A stretch of 64,000 nt of DNA from Xylanibacter rarus (lineage in GTDB: Bacteria; Bacteroidota; Bacteroidia; Bacteroidales; Bacteroidaceae), in NCBI RefSeq assembly GCF_001275135.1, contig NZ_LFQU01000015.1, forward strand, positions 31,147 through 95,146. Reading direction: 5' to 3'. This document shows, piece after piece, positions 44,057 to 53,888 of this stretch (position 1 is the first letter of the stretch; every line of letters starts with the position of its first letter). The position numbers were made by a program, and so were the translations under genes. Below the pieces are notes generated by a model. It was not told the origin of the DNA. It saw only the letters and a list, made by a program, of their open reading frames with translations, and did not search any database.

Positions 44057-47000
44057 TTAGAATGTAACTGTTATACCGCCTGATATGGTGCGCATTGCAG
44101 AATAGTAGGCAGTTGAAGCTCCTCCTGTTATGCTTTGGCGTGGGTCAAGTCCTTGACGTTTAGACCAAACCCAAAGATTTGTCGCCGTAAGATAGAGTCT
44201 TAATTTGCTTATTCCTGCTTTTGCAGTGAACTTGCTGGGCAGAGTATATCCGAAATTGAGGTTTTGCAGACTTAGATATGAGGCATCGGTAAGGAAACGG
44301 TCTGAAGTATAGTTGACGTCCTGATCTGCATAGACGATATGGGGAATGTTCGAATTTTTGTTTTCCGGTGTCCATGCATTCAATAAGTCAGCATGGATAG
44401 CAGATCCTCCTGTCGCCATGCTCATCATGCTTGCATAATCAGAATCGTAAATTTGACCACCAAGCTGATACGTGAAGTCTAATGATAAATCGAAACCTTT
44501 ATATGAGAAACGTGTGCCGAAGCCTCCATAGGCCCATGGCAGTGCTGTTCCGCAAAGATATTGTGTGGCATCAGAAGATGATTCTGTCGTTTCTTTGCCT
44601 GCGACATAAGTCTTCTTGTTTCCGTATTCGTCTAACACAGGATTCCCGTTTTCATCAACAACGTCTTTAAGGACATCTTTCCAGTAAAGTGCTTTACCTG
44701 TTTCGGGGTCAACACCGGCATATTTAGCCATATAGAAAGTGTAAAGAGGTTTTCCTTCACCATAGAAATAGCTGCCGCTTGCATAGCCTTCAACGCCTTC
44801 AGAAGTGGTTGTTGTCTTGTTTTCATCTGCAATTCTTACAATTTTGTTTTTATAAGCTGTAAAGTTTATGTTTGCGCCCCACTCAAAGTCTCTAGTCCTG
44901 AAGATTGTTCCGTCGAGTCCTATTTCAACTCCCTGGTTAGTCATATCTCCAATGTTGTCATAATATCCTGTATATCCGAATGAACCAGGAAGTGAGAACC
45001 ATGAAAGCATGTCGGTTGTCTTACGGTAGAAATATTCAATGCTGCCGGCAAGACGTCCGCGGAACAGAGAGAATTCGAAACCTGTATTGAAGTTGCCGCC
45101 TGTCTCCCATGTTATTTCTTTGTTACCCATAGTGGTACTTGGTATCAGTGAGGCAACTCCGTCTGAAGGTGCTATTGTGTATGTGTTTGAGTAGAGGTAG
45201 TTGCCGATGTTGTCGTTACCCTGCTCACCATAAGAAGCCTTGAACTTCAACTCGTCAACCCAAGAAGCGTTGAACCACTTTTCCTTGCTGATGATCCATG
45301 CGCCGCCAAATGACCAGAAGTTACCCCAGCGGTGATCCGGGTGGAAGCGTGAAGAAGCGTCACGACGATAAGATACTGAACCGAAGTACTTGTTGTCATA
45401 GTTATACTGTGCACGTCCGAAGAAACCTTCTGTATTGTAGTCGGTAGTGTACGAATCCATAGTTCCGTCAGTTACAGCTCCTGCCAATTCATCATTGAGG
45501 AATGAATACATATTGCTTTTTGATGCAGACAATATGTAAGATCTTGTACGATAATACTCATGACCGAGCATAATCTCAACATCATGCTTGCCGAACAGAC
45601 GATGCCAATTCAATATTTGCTGATAGTTATATGACCAGTCACGTCCGTGCGATTTGCTTACGATACCGTTTTGTGATGCAAACTGTCCAAAATATGGCTG
45701 CTGTGTACTTGTTCCACGGCTCTCATTAAGCATGACACTATTTGTCGTTGTGAATTTAAAGTCTCTTAGGAAACGTATTTCCGCAAATCCTGTAGCATTG
45801 AGGTTGTTACCCTCTGCGTAACTCTTGTCAAGCTGATTTGAGCAAATTGGGTTAGAACCTGCAAATACGGAACGCTGTTGGCCGTTAATTTTTCCGTCGC
45901 CCCAGTCGTAAGACGGAAGTCCTGTCTGGGCATCTTGTAATATGTTCCCATTTGCGTCGCGGATATAAAGAGGATAAATAGGCGCAATAGAATTTACTGC
46001 GAAAATATTTCCGCTTGAACTGCTGCTGCCGTCGTCTCCAAGATAATTTGATACATAGTGTGCATAGCTGAAGTTTGCACCAACTTTAAGCCAATTTCTT
46101 ATTTGGTAGTCTGCTTTAAGACGACCGGTGAAACGTTCATAGTCAGAACCGATTGTGATACCTTCGTTCTTCAAGTAACCTGCAGAACCATAGAAAGAAC
46201 CTTTTTCGTTGCTTCCTGTTGCTGTAATATTATATTCTTGACGAAGACCGTTCTGGAATGTGGCATCACGCCAGTCGTCAGGGAGGAGCATATAAGAATT
46301 GCCGTTGTAGTTTACAATGTTTCCTAATGTGGCGTTAGGGTTGATTCTTCCATTTGTTCCAATTAGATATTGTCCTTCTGGAACAGCATAGACATTATAG
46401 CCCAATCCATAGGAATTATTGGCGCAAAGGTTGTTGTTTGCCCATATATAAGATTCTCTGTCAGTATGCTTTAAGTATCTGTCTTCTGCAGGCATCCCTT
46501 CTTGCCAATTGGGGTTAGGATACCAATCTTTATAGTAATTGTAAAGTGATTTGTAATACGTTTCATAGTATGCCGCAGGGCTGTTTACAGTCTTGTAATA
46601 TGGAGTGCCTTTTGAATTGGCTCCCCACTTGGCATCAACAGTGATTGATGAGGTGCCTTCGCGGCCGGTCTTTGTTGTGATGATGACAACACCATTGGCA
46701 CCACGCGCACCGTAAAGAGCTGCAGAGGCAGCATCCTTCAGGACGGTCATTGAGGCGATGTCGTTAGGGTTTATATTCTGAATATCACCATCATAAGGCG
46801 AACCGTCAACGACAATAAGCGGTGATGTGCCTGCATTAATAGAACTGATACCACGGATTTTAATGCTTAGACTTTCTTGTCCGGGGGCACCAGTCGCAGA
46901 ATTGATCTGTACACCTGCAACCTTACCGGTCAATGCTGTTACTGCGTTAGAACTAGAGGTTTTTGTTATTTCCTCTGACTTTACAACCGCTGCAGAACCG

Positions 47001-47353
47001 GTGAAGGCTGATTTCTTAGCCGTACCGTAAGCAACGACCATCACCTCGTCGAGGTTGGTCTCGTCAGGAGCGAGCACCACGCGTACGCTGTTGCCCTTTA
47101 CCGTTACGTCCTGATCAACCATGCCGACATAGGTTACTTTCAGCTTGTTGTGCCCTGCGGGCATGCTGATAGAGAACTTACCGTCAGCGTCTGTCACGGC
47201 ACCGGCGCTGGCGCCCACAACGCGGACAGTAGCACCGATAATCGGCTGACCGTCCTCCTGAGACACCACGGTTCCCGTAACTGCTGTTTGTGCCAGTGCC
47301 ATTCCCAGTGACAGGAACAGGCAGGCCAAAATCATAGTTAGTCTTTTTTTCAT
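44057..47353 (-). CDS. SusC/RagA-family TonB-dependent receptor, operon 1
   Basis: 1098 residues. Signal peptide MKKRLTMILACLFLSLGMALA, then a CarboxypepD_reg-like domain (about 22-95), TonB-box-like DEVMVVAYGTAKKSAFTGS (about 103-121), plug (GVQINSATGAPGQESLSIKIRGISSINAG...LKDAASAALYGARGANGVVIITTK) and a large barrel ending in GGITVTF with a terminal Phe. Residues 1-~125 are almost identical, also in DNA, to the divergent SusC at 49046; the extracellular barrel parts differ. Only a degenerate AACCTTTG (plus-strand 47393-47400) and no TTTG partner precedes it, so in this orientation its promoter looks poor. Confidence 0.95.
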   Translation of the reverse strand: MKKRLTMILACLFLSLGMALAQTAVTGTVVSQEDGQPIIGATVRVVGASAGAVTDADGKFSISMPAGHNKLKVTYVGMVDQDVTVKGNSVRVVLAPDETNLDEVMVVAYGTAKKSAFTGSAAVVKSEEITKTSSSNAVTALTGKVAGVQINSATGAPGQESLSIKIRGISSINAGTSPLIVVDGSPYDGDIQNINPNDIASMTVLKDAASAALYGARGANGVVIITTKTGREGTSSITVDAKWGANSKGTPYYKTVNSPAAYYETYYKSLYNYYKDWYPNPNWQEGMPAEDRYLKHTDRESYIWANNNLCANNSYGLGYNVYAVPEGQYLIGTNGRINPNATLGNIVNYNGNSYMLLPDDWRDATFQNGLRQEYNITATGSNEKGSFYGSAGYLKNEGITIGSDYERFTGRLKADYQIRNWLKVGANFSYAHYVSNYLGDDGSSSSSGNIFAVNSIAPIYPLYIRDANGNILQDAQTGLPSYDWGDGKINGQQRSVFAGSNPICSNQLDKSYAEGNNLNATGFAEIRFLRDFKFTTTNSVMLNESRGTSTQQPYFGQFASQNGIVSKSHGRDWSYNYQQILNWHRLFGKHDVEIMLGHEYYRTRSYILSASKSNMYSFLNDELAGAVTDGTMDSYTTDYNTEGFFGRAQYNYDNKYFGSVSYRRDASSRFHPDHRWGNFWSFGGAWIISKEKWFNASWVDELKFKASYGEQGNDNIGNYLYSNTYTIAPSDGVASLIPSTTMGNKEITWETGGNFNTGFEFSLFRGRLAGSIEYFYRKTTDMLSWFSLPGSFGYTGYYDNIGDMTNQGVEIGLDGTIFRTRDFEWGANINFTAYKNKIVRIADENKTTTTSEGVEGYASGSYFYGEGKPLYTFYMAKYAGVDPETGKALYWKDVLKDVVDENGNPVLDEYGNKKTYVAGKETTESSSDATQYLCGTALPWAYGGFGTRFSYKGFDLSLDFTYQLGGQIYDSDYASMMSMATGGSAIHADLLNAWTPENKNSNIPHIVYADQDVNYTSDRFLTDASYLSLQNLNFGYTLPSKFTAKAGISKLRLYLTATNLWVWSKRQGLDPRQSITGGASTAYYSAMRTISGGITVTF

Positions 47354-47378
47354 AAATACTCTCTAATTAAATAAATAA
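46980..47378 (-). repeat. susC inverted repeat, left arm (~400 bp)
   Basis: Covers the leader (from TTATTTATTTAATTAGAGAG), start codon, signal peptide and first domain of the minus-strand susC. The matching arm is 49019-49421 on the opposite strand. From start codon to about codon 92 only two substitutions were found by direct reading, plus a 2-bp GA length difference in the leader. A short more diverged patch follows, then another identical ~65-bp stretch up to about codon 125, after which the genes diverge. Confidence 0.9.
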
Positions 47379-47574
47379 GTTACATAATTATCCAAAGGTT
47401 TATTGCTGCGGCACTTATGTCTGCTGATGGCTGTCCTGTCACATGTGTAAGTAAAATTTTCTGTTAATGCCAGAGTCAATCAATAATAGTCATATGTTTA
47501 ACAGAAGTCAACTTTAATCAGTGAAAAGGCTATTTGAGGGCAACCCCAATAAGGAAAGGACATATAGCTACAGG

Positions 47575-47796
47575 ATAAAAAAGTTTTCGATAGAAACTCG
47601 TCACTCGTCACATCGACGGGTAAAATGCTGACTGTCAGTTAAATATGGTGTGACGAGTTGCTTCCCCTGACTCGTCACACTTGCGTTGATTAACAGTGCT
47701 GTGACGAGTTGAGATTTTAACTCGTCACATCGTAACGGCTTGTTTGTCAATGAATTATGGCCGATTGTGACGAGTGACGAGTTTCTGCGAAAATTT
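47575..47796. repeat. GTGACGAGT multi-dyad element, copy B
   Basis: AACTCGTCAC 47595-47604 with GTGACGAGTT 47650-47659; GACTCGTCAC 47669-47678 with GTGACGAGTT 47701-47710; AACTCGTCAC 47719-47728 with GTGACGAGTGACGAGTT 47767-47783. Distances in dyad 1 (55 nt), the gap to dyad 3 (18 nt) and dyad 3 (48 nt) equal those of copy A. Dyad 2 has a longer loop. Both copies begin ATAAAAAAGTTTT. Confidence 0.75.
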
Positions 47797-48965
47797 ATTA
47801 TAAGTAAGATCCCGATTACGTAAAAGCTTGCTTACGGCCCTGCGAAACGTGGCTTTTTGGCGTGCAATATGTATGCTTTTGCACGATGAAACATGGCTTT
47901 TTGTATCTAACAGAGGCTTCTGTCTGTATGGAGCTTGCCTGCTGTTTAAATAAGCATATTAATTTTAAACGGTCAGGATGTTATGTCGTCTTGCATTTTG
48001 CACCGATATAAAAGTCTTGTGGAAAGGTTGTGCCAAGTGGCGTTGCAAAGGCTTGCTCAGCGTTATTTTATCGGTAGTCGCAGTTTTGTGGTAAGTAATG
48101 TCAAATCTGTTTTGCATAATTTATAGCAGAAAACTTTATGATTATAAGTCATGATTTTGCTTGTCCGGAGCTGCATATTGAAATAAATCCATATCTCATC
48201 GCGTCAAAAAGTTATTGATAATGTAATCTGTCTTTGCTGTTTTTATGTGCTATGAAACTAAAATTTCTGTATAGGAATGTGGCATGAAATGTGGCTGCCG
48301 AGTGTTTGAGGCAGTGCTAAAATACTATAATTTTAAACTTTATATAATACTTTTTGTTGACATTCTGCTCTGTGTTTGCGTTTACATTATGCCATATTGA
48401 ATCGTTTTTGCTTACATTTTGTCAGTGCTTTATTTATATTTATGCAGAAAATATTGCATATTTATCCAATATTGTTATAATTAAGTTAATTACACCTTAT
48501 TATATATACAATGAACCATAATTACTGCCTGCATTATTTGATGTATTGAAATAGTTTTGTGTCATAATGTCTGCCGGGCGATATTAAATATCAGTAAATA
48601 AGCAATTTACATGCATTTTGTGCATAATATCTTAAATATTTGCATGTCAACATAGACGAAACAGATATTAAGCATTATTTAAAGTGTAAAATTTTAACTC
48701 AAAAAATGTGCGAATAAACATAATGCAAGCATATAATTAATTATTTATGCATATAGATTTAAATTTCTTTATATGAATGTTCAGGTGTAAATTGCCTTTA
48801 TTTTGATGCATTCTAAAAGTCAAGAAGTGGTGTATATACACTTTATATACAAATCAAAATGAAAGTAAAATAACACTCAAAGTTTCATTTTACATGAATT
48901 TTTATGTGATTCTGTCAGATTTATGTTAAAAACCCGACTTAAACCCACTTTTTTTTCTTTCATTT

Positions 48966-48996
48966 TTTGGACTTTATGAAATAATCTTTATTTTTG
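48966..48996 (+). promoter_or_regulatory. Promoter of SusC/D operon 2
   Basis: TTTG 48966-48969, 19-nt spacer, TATTTTTG 48989-48996: full consensus. It lies in the unique spacer only 23 bp outside the right susC inverted-repeat arm, so an inversion between the arms would carry it to operon 1. Confidence 0.7.
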
Positions 48997-49018
48997 CATA
49001 TTGTAACAAAAGTATAAT

Positions 49019-49421
49019 TTATTTATTTAATTAGAGAGAGTATTTATGGAAAAAAGACTAACTATGATTTTGGCCTGCCTGTTCCTGTCACTGGGAATGG
49101 CACTGGCACAAACAGCAGTTACGGGAACCGTGGTGTCTCAGGAGGACGGTCAGCCGATTATCGGTGCTACTGTCCGCGTTGTGGGCGCCAGCGCCGGTGC
49201 CGTGACAGACGCTGACGGTAAGTTCTCTATCAGCATGCCCGCAGGGCACAACAAGCTGAAAGTAACCTATGTCGGCATGGTTGATCAAGACGTAACGGTA
49301 AAGGGCAACAGCGTACGCGTTGTGCTCGTTCCGGATCAGACCAACCTTGACGAAGTGATGGTCGTTGCTTACGGTACGGCTAAGAAATCAGCCTTCACCG
49401 GTTCTGCAGCGGTTGTAAAGT
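49019..49421 (+). repeat. susC inverted repeat, right arm (~400 bp)
   Basis: Opposite-strand partner of 46980-47378. It includes the leader, ATG 49046, signal peptide and CarboxypepD_reg-like domain of the operon-2 susC. Confidence 0.9.
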
Positions 49422-52237
49422 CGGATGACATCGCGAAGATTTCAAGTTCTAACGCAATGTCTGCACTTAGCGGTAAAGTATCTGGTGTGCAGATCAACTC
49501 TGCTACAGGTGCTCCTGGTCAGGAGAGCTTCAGCATCCGCATCCGCGGTATCAGCTCTATCAACGCCGGTAACGACCCGCTGATCATAGTAGACGGTGCT
49601 CCTTACAACGGAGACATCAACAACCTTAACCAGAACGATATCGCTTCAATGACCGTCCTGAAGGATGCTGCCTCTGCAGCTCTTTACGGTGCGCGTGGTG
49701 CCAACGGTGTTGTCATCATCACAACAAAGAACGGCCGCGAGGGTACTTCTTCAATCACTGTTGACGCTAAGTGGGGTGCTAACACACGTGGCGTTGAGTT
49801 CTACAATACAGTAGAAAGTCCTGCCGGATATTATGAGGCATACTATCAGTCATTGAAGAACTATCGTACAAGTCTCGGCGATGATGCTGCAACAGCTCAC
49901 AGATGGGCTCTGAACAATATGTTCTCTGGCGGTTACGACCTTGGCTATAACGTTTACACTGTTCCTGAAGGACAGGACTTCATCGGCCCGAACGGAAAAC
50001 TGAATCCTAACGCAACACTCGGCCGCGTTATTAACGTTAATGGCACAGAATACCTGCTCTATCCTGATTCATGGCGCGACGCTGCTTATCAGACAGGTGT
50101 ACGTCAGGAGTATAACGTTACTGCTACAGGAAGCAACGACAAAGGTTCTTTCTATGGTTCTGCAGGTTATCTGAAGAACGAAGGTATCAGTATCGGTTCT
50201 GACTATGAACGTTTCACAGGCCGTCTGAAGGCTGACTACCAGCTCAGATCTTGGTTGAAACTTTCTGGTAACTTCAACTATGCTCACTATAAGGCTAACT
50301 CACTGGCTGACGATGGTGGCAGCACAGTAGGAAACGTGTTTATGGTTAAGAACATGGCTCCTATCTATCCTCTGTACATCCGTGACGCAGCAGGCAACAT
50401 CCTGCAGGATTCTAAGACAGGTCTCGCTATGTACGACTGGGGTGATGGCACTGTAACAGGTCTTACACGTCCTACAATGACAGGTTCTAACCCTATCTTC
50501 GCTAACTATTTTGACAAGAACCAGAACGAGGGTAACAGCCTCGACGCTACAGGTACAGCTGAAATCCGTTTCCTCGAGGACTTCAAGTTCACATCAGCTA
50601 ACACTGTAATGCTCGACGAAACTCGATTCACATATACAAACAACCCGTATTATGGTCAGTTCGCTGCCAACAACGGTTCTGTTCAGAAGGCACACGTACG
50701 TACATGGGCTTACAACTACCAGCAACTCTTGAACTGGCATCACCTGTTCGACAAGCACGACGTAGAGGTTATGCTCGGTCATGAGTACTACCGTACACGT
50801 TATTATTATCTGACAGCATCTAAGAACAATATGTTCTCTGTATTCAACGATGAGTTGGCAGGTGCTGTTAACACTGGTACAATGAACTCTTACACAACTG
50901 ACTACAACGTTGAGGGTTGGTTCGGACGCGTTCAGTACAACTATGACAACAAGTACTTCGGATCACTTTCTTATCGTCGTGATGCCTCTTCACGCTTCCA
51001 CCCGGATCACCGCTGGGGTAACTTCTGGTCATTAGGTGGTGCATGGATCATCAGCAAGGAAAAATGGTTCAACGCTCCTTGGGTTGACGAGTTGAAGTTC
51101 AAGGCTTCTTATGGTGAGCAGGGTAACGACAACATCGGCAGCTACCTCTACACAGATACATACAGCATTGTTCCTTCTGGCGATGGCGCTGGCGTGAAAC
51201 CTTCTTCAACTAAGGGTAACGAAACTATTACTTGGGAAAAGAACGGTAACTTCAATACAGGTTTCGAATTCTCATTCTTCCGCGGACGTCTTGCCGGTAG
51301 CATCGAGTACTTCTATCGTCGTACAAGCGATATGTTGGCATTCTTCGCACTTCCTGCTTCTTCAGGCTGGAGCGGATACTATGACAACGTAGGTAACATG
51401 CAGAACATGGGTGCTGAAGTTGAACTCGACGGAACACTGATCCGTACAAAGGACTTCGAGTGGGGACTCAACCTTAACTTCACTGCTTATAAGAACGAAA
51501 TCACATCTATCGCTGATAAGAACAAGACTCAGACTGTTGAGGGTTCTGAAGGTTATGCAAGCGGTAGCTACTTCTATGGTGAAGGCGAGTCACTCTATAC
51601 ATTCTACATGCCTAAATATGCAGGTGTTGACGAGAACGGTAAGTCTATGTTCTATAAAGACAAGCTGGATGAAAACGGAAACATAATTGGTCGTGAGACA
51701 ACAACAACTCCGGGTGAAGCTACATACTATCTCTGTGGTACAGCTCTTCCATGGGCATACGGAGGTTTCGGAACACGCTTCTCTTACAAAGGCTTCGACC
51801 TCGCTGTTGACTTCAACTATCAGCTTGGCGGTCAGATCTACGATTCAGACTATGCCGGCATGATGGGTATCACCAGCAGCGGTAGAGGTAGCGCTATCCA
51901 CGCTGACTTGCTGAACTCTTGGACAGAAGAGAATCCTAATACAAACATACCTAAGCTGATTATCGACGATACAAGTACAACAACCACTTCAGATCGCTTC
52001 CTGATCGGTGCTTCTTACCTGAGCCTGCAGAACCTCAACTTTGGTTACACATTCCCGACAAAGATGACAAGCAAGGTAGGTATCGGCAAACTTCGTGTTT
52101 ACCTTACAGCTACAAACTTGTGGTTGTGGTCTAAGCGTCAGGGACTTGACCCACGCCAGAGCATTACTGGTGGTGCTTCTTCTGCATATTACTCTGCAAT
52201 GCGCACAATTTCAGGTGGTATTTCTGTAACATTCTAA
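49046..52237 (+). CDS. SusC/RagA-family TonB-dependent receptor, operon 2
   Basis: 1063 residues with the same layout as the operon-1 SusC: signal peptide (MEKRLTMILACLFLSLGMALA), CarboxypepD_reg-like domain, DEVMVVAYGTAKKSAFTGS, plug with LKDAASAALYGARGANGVVIITTKNG, barrel, terminal GGISVTF. The first ~125 residues are nearly identical to the divergent paralogue. Other blocks are also very close in DNA (for example RFHPDHRWGNFWS and ELKFKASYGEQGNDNIG), while surface-loop segments differ. Probably imports a glycan or peptide related to, but distinct from, that of operon 1. A consensus promoter lies upstream. Confidence 0.95.
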   Translation: MEKRLTMILACLFLSLGMALAQTAVTGTVVSQEDGQPIIGATVRVVGASAGAVTDADGKFSISMPAGHNKLKVTYVGMVDQDVTVKGNSVRVVLVPDQTNLDEVMVVAYGTAKKSAFTGSAAVVKSDDIAKISSSNAMSALSGKVSGVQINSATGAPGQESFSIRIRGISSINAGNDPLIIVDGAPYNGDINNLNQNDIASMTVLKDAASAALYGARGANGVVIITTKNGREGTSSITVDAKWGANTRGVEFYNTVESPAGYYEAYYQSLKNYRTSLGDDAATAHRWALNNMFSGGYDLGYNVYTVPEGQDFIGPNGKLNPNATLGRVINVNGTEYLLYPDSWRDAAYQTGVRQEYNVTATGSNDKGSFYGSAGYLKNEGISIGSDYERFTGRLKADYQLRSWLKLSGNFNYAHYKANSLADDGGSTVGNVFMVKNMAPIYPLYIRDAAGNILQDSKTGLAMYDWGDGTVTGLTRPTMTGSNPIFANYFDKNQNEGNSLDATGTAEIRFLEDFKFTSANTVMLDETRFTYTNNPYYGQFAANNGSVQKAHVRTWAYNYQQLLNWHHLFDKHDVEVMLGHEYYRTRYYYLTASKNNMFSVFNDELAGAVNTGTMNSYTTDYNVEGWFGRVQYNYDNKYFGSLSYRRDASSRFHPDHRWGNFWSLGGAWIISKEKWFNAPWVDELKFKASYGEQGNDNIGSYLYTDTYSIVPSGDGAGVKPSSTKGNETITWEKNGNFNTGFEFSFFRGRLAGSIEYFYRRTSDMLAFFALPASSGWSGYYDNVGNMQNMGAEVELDGTLIRTKDFEWGLNLNFTAYKNEITSIADKNKTQTVEGSEGYASGSYFYGEGESLYTFYMPKYAGVDENGKSMFYKDKLDENGNIIGRETTTTPGEATYYLCGTALPWAYGGFGTRFSYKGFDLAVDFNYQLGGQIYDSDYAGMMGITSSGRGSAIHADLLNSWTEENPNTNIPKLIIDDTSTTTTSDRFLIGASYLSLQNLNFGYTFPTKMTSKVGIGKLRVYLTATNLWLWSKRQGLDPRQSITGGASSAYYSAMRTISGGISVTF

Positions 52238-52263
52238 AAACATTAAAAAACAAATTGAACATT

Positions 52264-53853
52264 ATGAAAAGATTCATGACAATATGCCTTGGTGCAGCTT
52301 TAACTCTGATGACTTCAATGTCATTCACAAGCTGTATCGACGAGGTTGAGCCCACAGACGGAGCGTCAGACGGCCAGGTTTCGGGTTCAGAATCAGCGGT
52401 GGCGTCATTGGTTAGCGGTCTTAACTCATACGCTACAAATATTTGGAATACATCAAGCTTCCCCGCAAGTTTCGGTTATCCTGCAATTATGATAATCCGT
52501 GACATTCAGTCTGGTGAGCTTGCTTATGGTGAGAAAGCTAACGGATGTCTGTTCCTTAACTGGCTTGCAGATGTTTATCTGTCACGTGAGTATATGGTAA
52601 ACCAGTTCTTGTGGTATTATCAGACACAGTATGCAGGCGCTGCTACTAACGCTATTGCAAAGATTGATACTCTTGCCAGCGATGCCAACAAGGGCTATTA
52701 TGCTGCAGCTCTGGCTTATCGCGCAATGCTTTATATCGATATGGCACGCGAGTATGAGTGGCTGCCCAACGACATCACTCAGGGTGTCAGCCCCGAAGGA
52801 AAAGACATCACAGGTCTTACAGTGCCTATCGTTAAGGAGGGCATGACAGAGGAGCAGTGGCAGAACAATCCTCGTGCAAATAAAGCAGATATGGCTGCCT
52901 TCATCCTTGGCGACCTTCAGAAGGCTGCAAGCATGATAGGCTATCTTGACGACGCAAGCAAGACAATGCCTCATCTCGACTGTATCTATGGTTTGATGGC
53001 ACGTTGCTATATGTGGCTTGAGGATTATCCTAACGCTGAGAAGTATGCACGTCTGGCTATCGACAACTCAACATCTGCACCTGTAACACAGGCACAGGCT
53101 CTTAACACAACATCTGGTTTCAACGACCTGAGCCAGTGGATGTGGGGTACACAGTACTACACAGGTTACGTTAACAACCTATACTGCTGGACAGCAAATA
53201 TGTGTAACGAAATCAGCTACGGATATACAGGTACTCAGCTCGGAACTTATGTTCAGATTGACGCTAACATGTATAACCGTATCAGCGACGGCGACTGGCG
53301 TAAACTCCTGTGGAAAGCTCCAGAAGGAACATCTCTCGAAGGCAAGAACCAGTTTATCAGCGCTGAAGTTGGAGAACAGCTTCCTGGATATGCTTCTTTG
53401 AAGTTCCGTCCGGGCGGTGGTAGCATCAATGACTACACTGTAGGTAACGTTGTAGGTGTTCCGTTCATGCGTATTGAGGAAATGTACTTCATCGAGGCTG
53501 AGGCTGCTGCACACAGCGACCAGGCTAGAGGTAAGGAACTTCTTGAGTCATTCATGAAGCGTCACCGTAACCCGAACTACACATGCCGCGCTGCTGATGT
53601 TATCGACGAAATCGTATTCCAGAAGGCTGTTGAACTTTGGGGTGAAGGTCAGTACTTCTTTGATGTTAAGCGTCTGAACAAGACTGTTACAAAGGACTAC
53701 AACGGAACCAACCATACAGCACCTTATCTGTATAACACAACAACTCGTCCTTCATGGATGAACTGGCAGCTGAGCCGTCTGGAAGAGATGAACAACAGCG
53801 GAGTAACGGGATACAACAACCCGACACTCGCAGATCAGCCTTATGCTAAATAA
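52264..53853 (+). CDS. SusD/RagB-family surface lipoprotein, operon 2
   Basis: 529 residues from ATG 52264 (an in-frame TTG at 52255 is less likely). Lipoprotein signal ends FTSC-IDEVEPTDG. SusD-family segments: IMIIRDIQSGELAYGEK, AATNAIAKIDTLASD, AALAYRAMLYIDMAREYEWLPND, DCIYGLMARCYMWLEDYPNAEKYARLAID, MRIEEMYFIEAEAAAHSDQARGKELLESFM, WGEGQYFFDVKRLNK. It parallels the operon-1 SusD along its length but the middle differs, in line with a different ligand. It starts 27 bp after susC. Confidence 0.94.
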   Translation: MKRFMTICLGAALTLMTSMSFTSCIDEVEPTDGASDGQVSGSESAVASLVSGLNSYATNIWNTSSFPASFGYPAIMIIRDIQSGELAYGEKANGCLFLNWLADVYLSREYMVNQFLWYYQTQYAGAATNAIAKIDTLASDANKGYYAAALAYRAMLYIDMAREYEWLPNDITQGVSPEGKDITGLTVPIVKEGMTEEQWQNNPRANKADMAAFILGDLQKAASMIGYLDDASKTMPHLDCIYGLMARCYMWLEDYPNAEKYARLAIDNSTSAPVTQAQALNTTSGFNDLSQWMWGTQYYTGYVNNLYCWTANMCNEISYGYTGTQLGTYVQIDANMYNRISDGDWRKLLWKAPEGTSLEGKNQFISAEVGEQLPGYASLKFRPGGGSINDYTVGNVVGVPFMRIEEMYFIEAEAAAHSDQARGKELLESFMKRHRNPNYTCRAADVIDEIVFQKAVELWGEGQYFFDVKRLNKTVTKDYNGTNHTAPYLYNTTTRPSWMNWQLSRLEEMNNSGVTGYNNPTLADQPYAK

Positions 53854-53888
53854 ATTAATAAATAAGTAATAATAAAACAGAAAATATC

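Larger units (their letters stand above)
47354..49045. other. 1.7-kb divergent intergenic region between two susC genes (possible invertible segment)
   Basis: Contains, left to right: a degenerate -7 facing left (47393-47400), the second GTGACGAGT element (47575-47796), a run of CTTTTGCA-type motifs (47825-47930), then about 1 kb of AT-rich sequence with no gene. A consensus promoter facing right lies at 48966-48996. The unique part between the inverted susC arms is 47379-49018 (1.64 kb). No open frame here looks like a gene. Confidence 0.7.
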
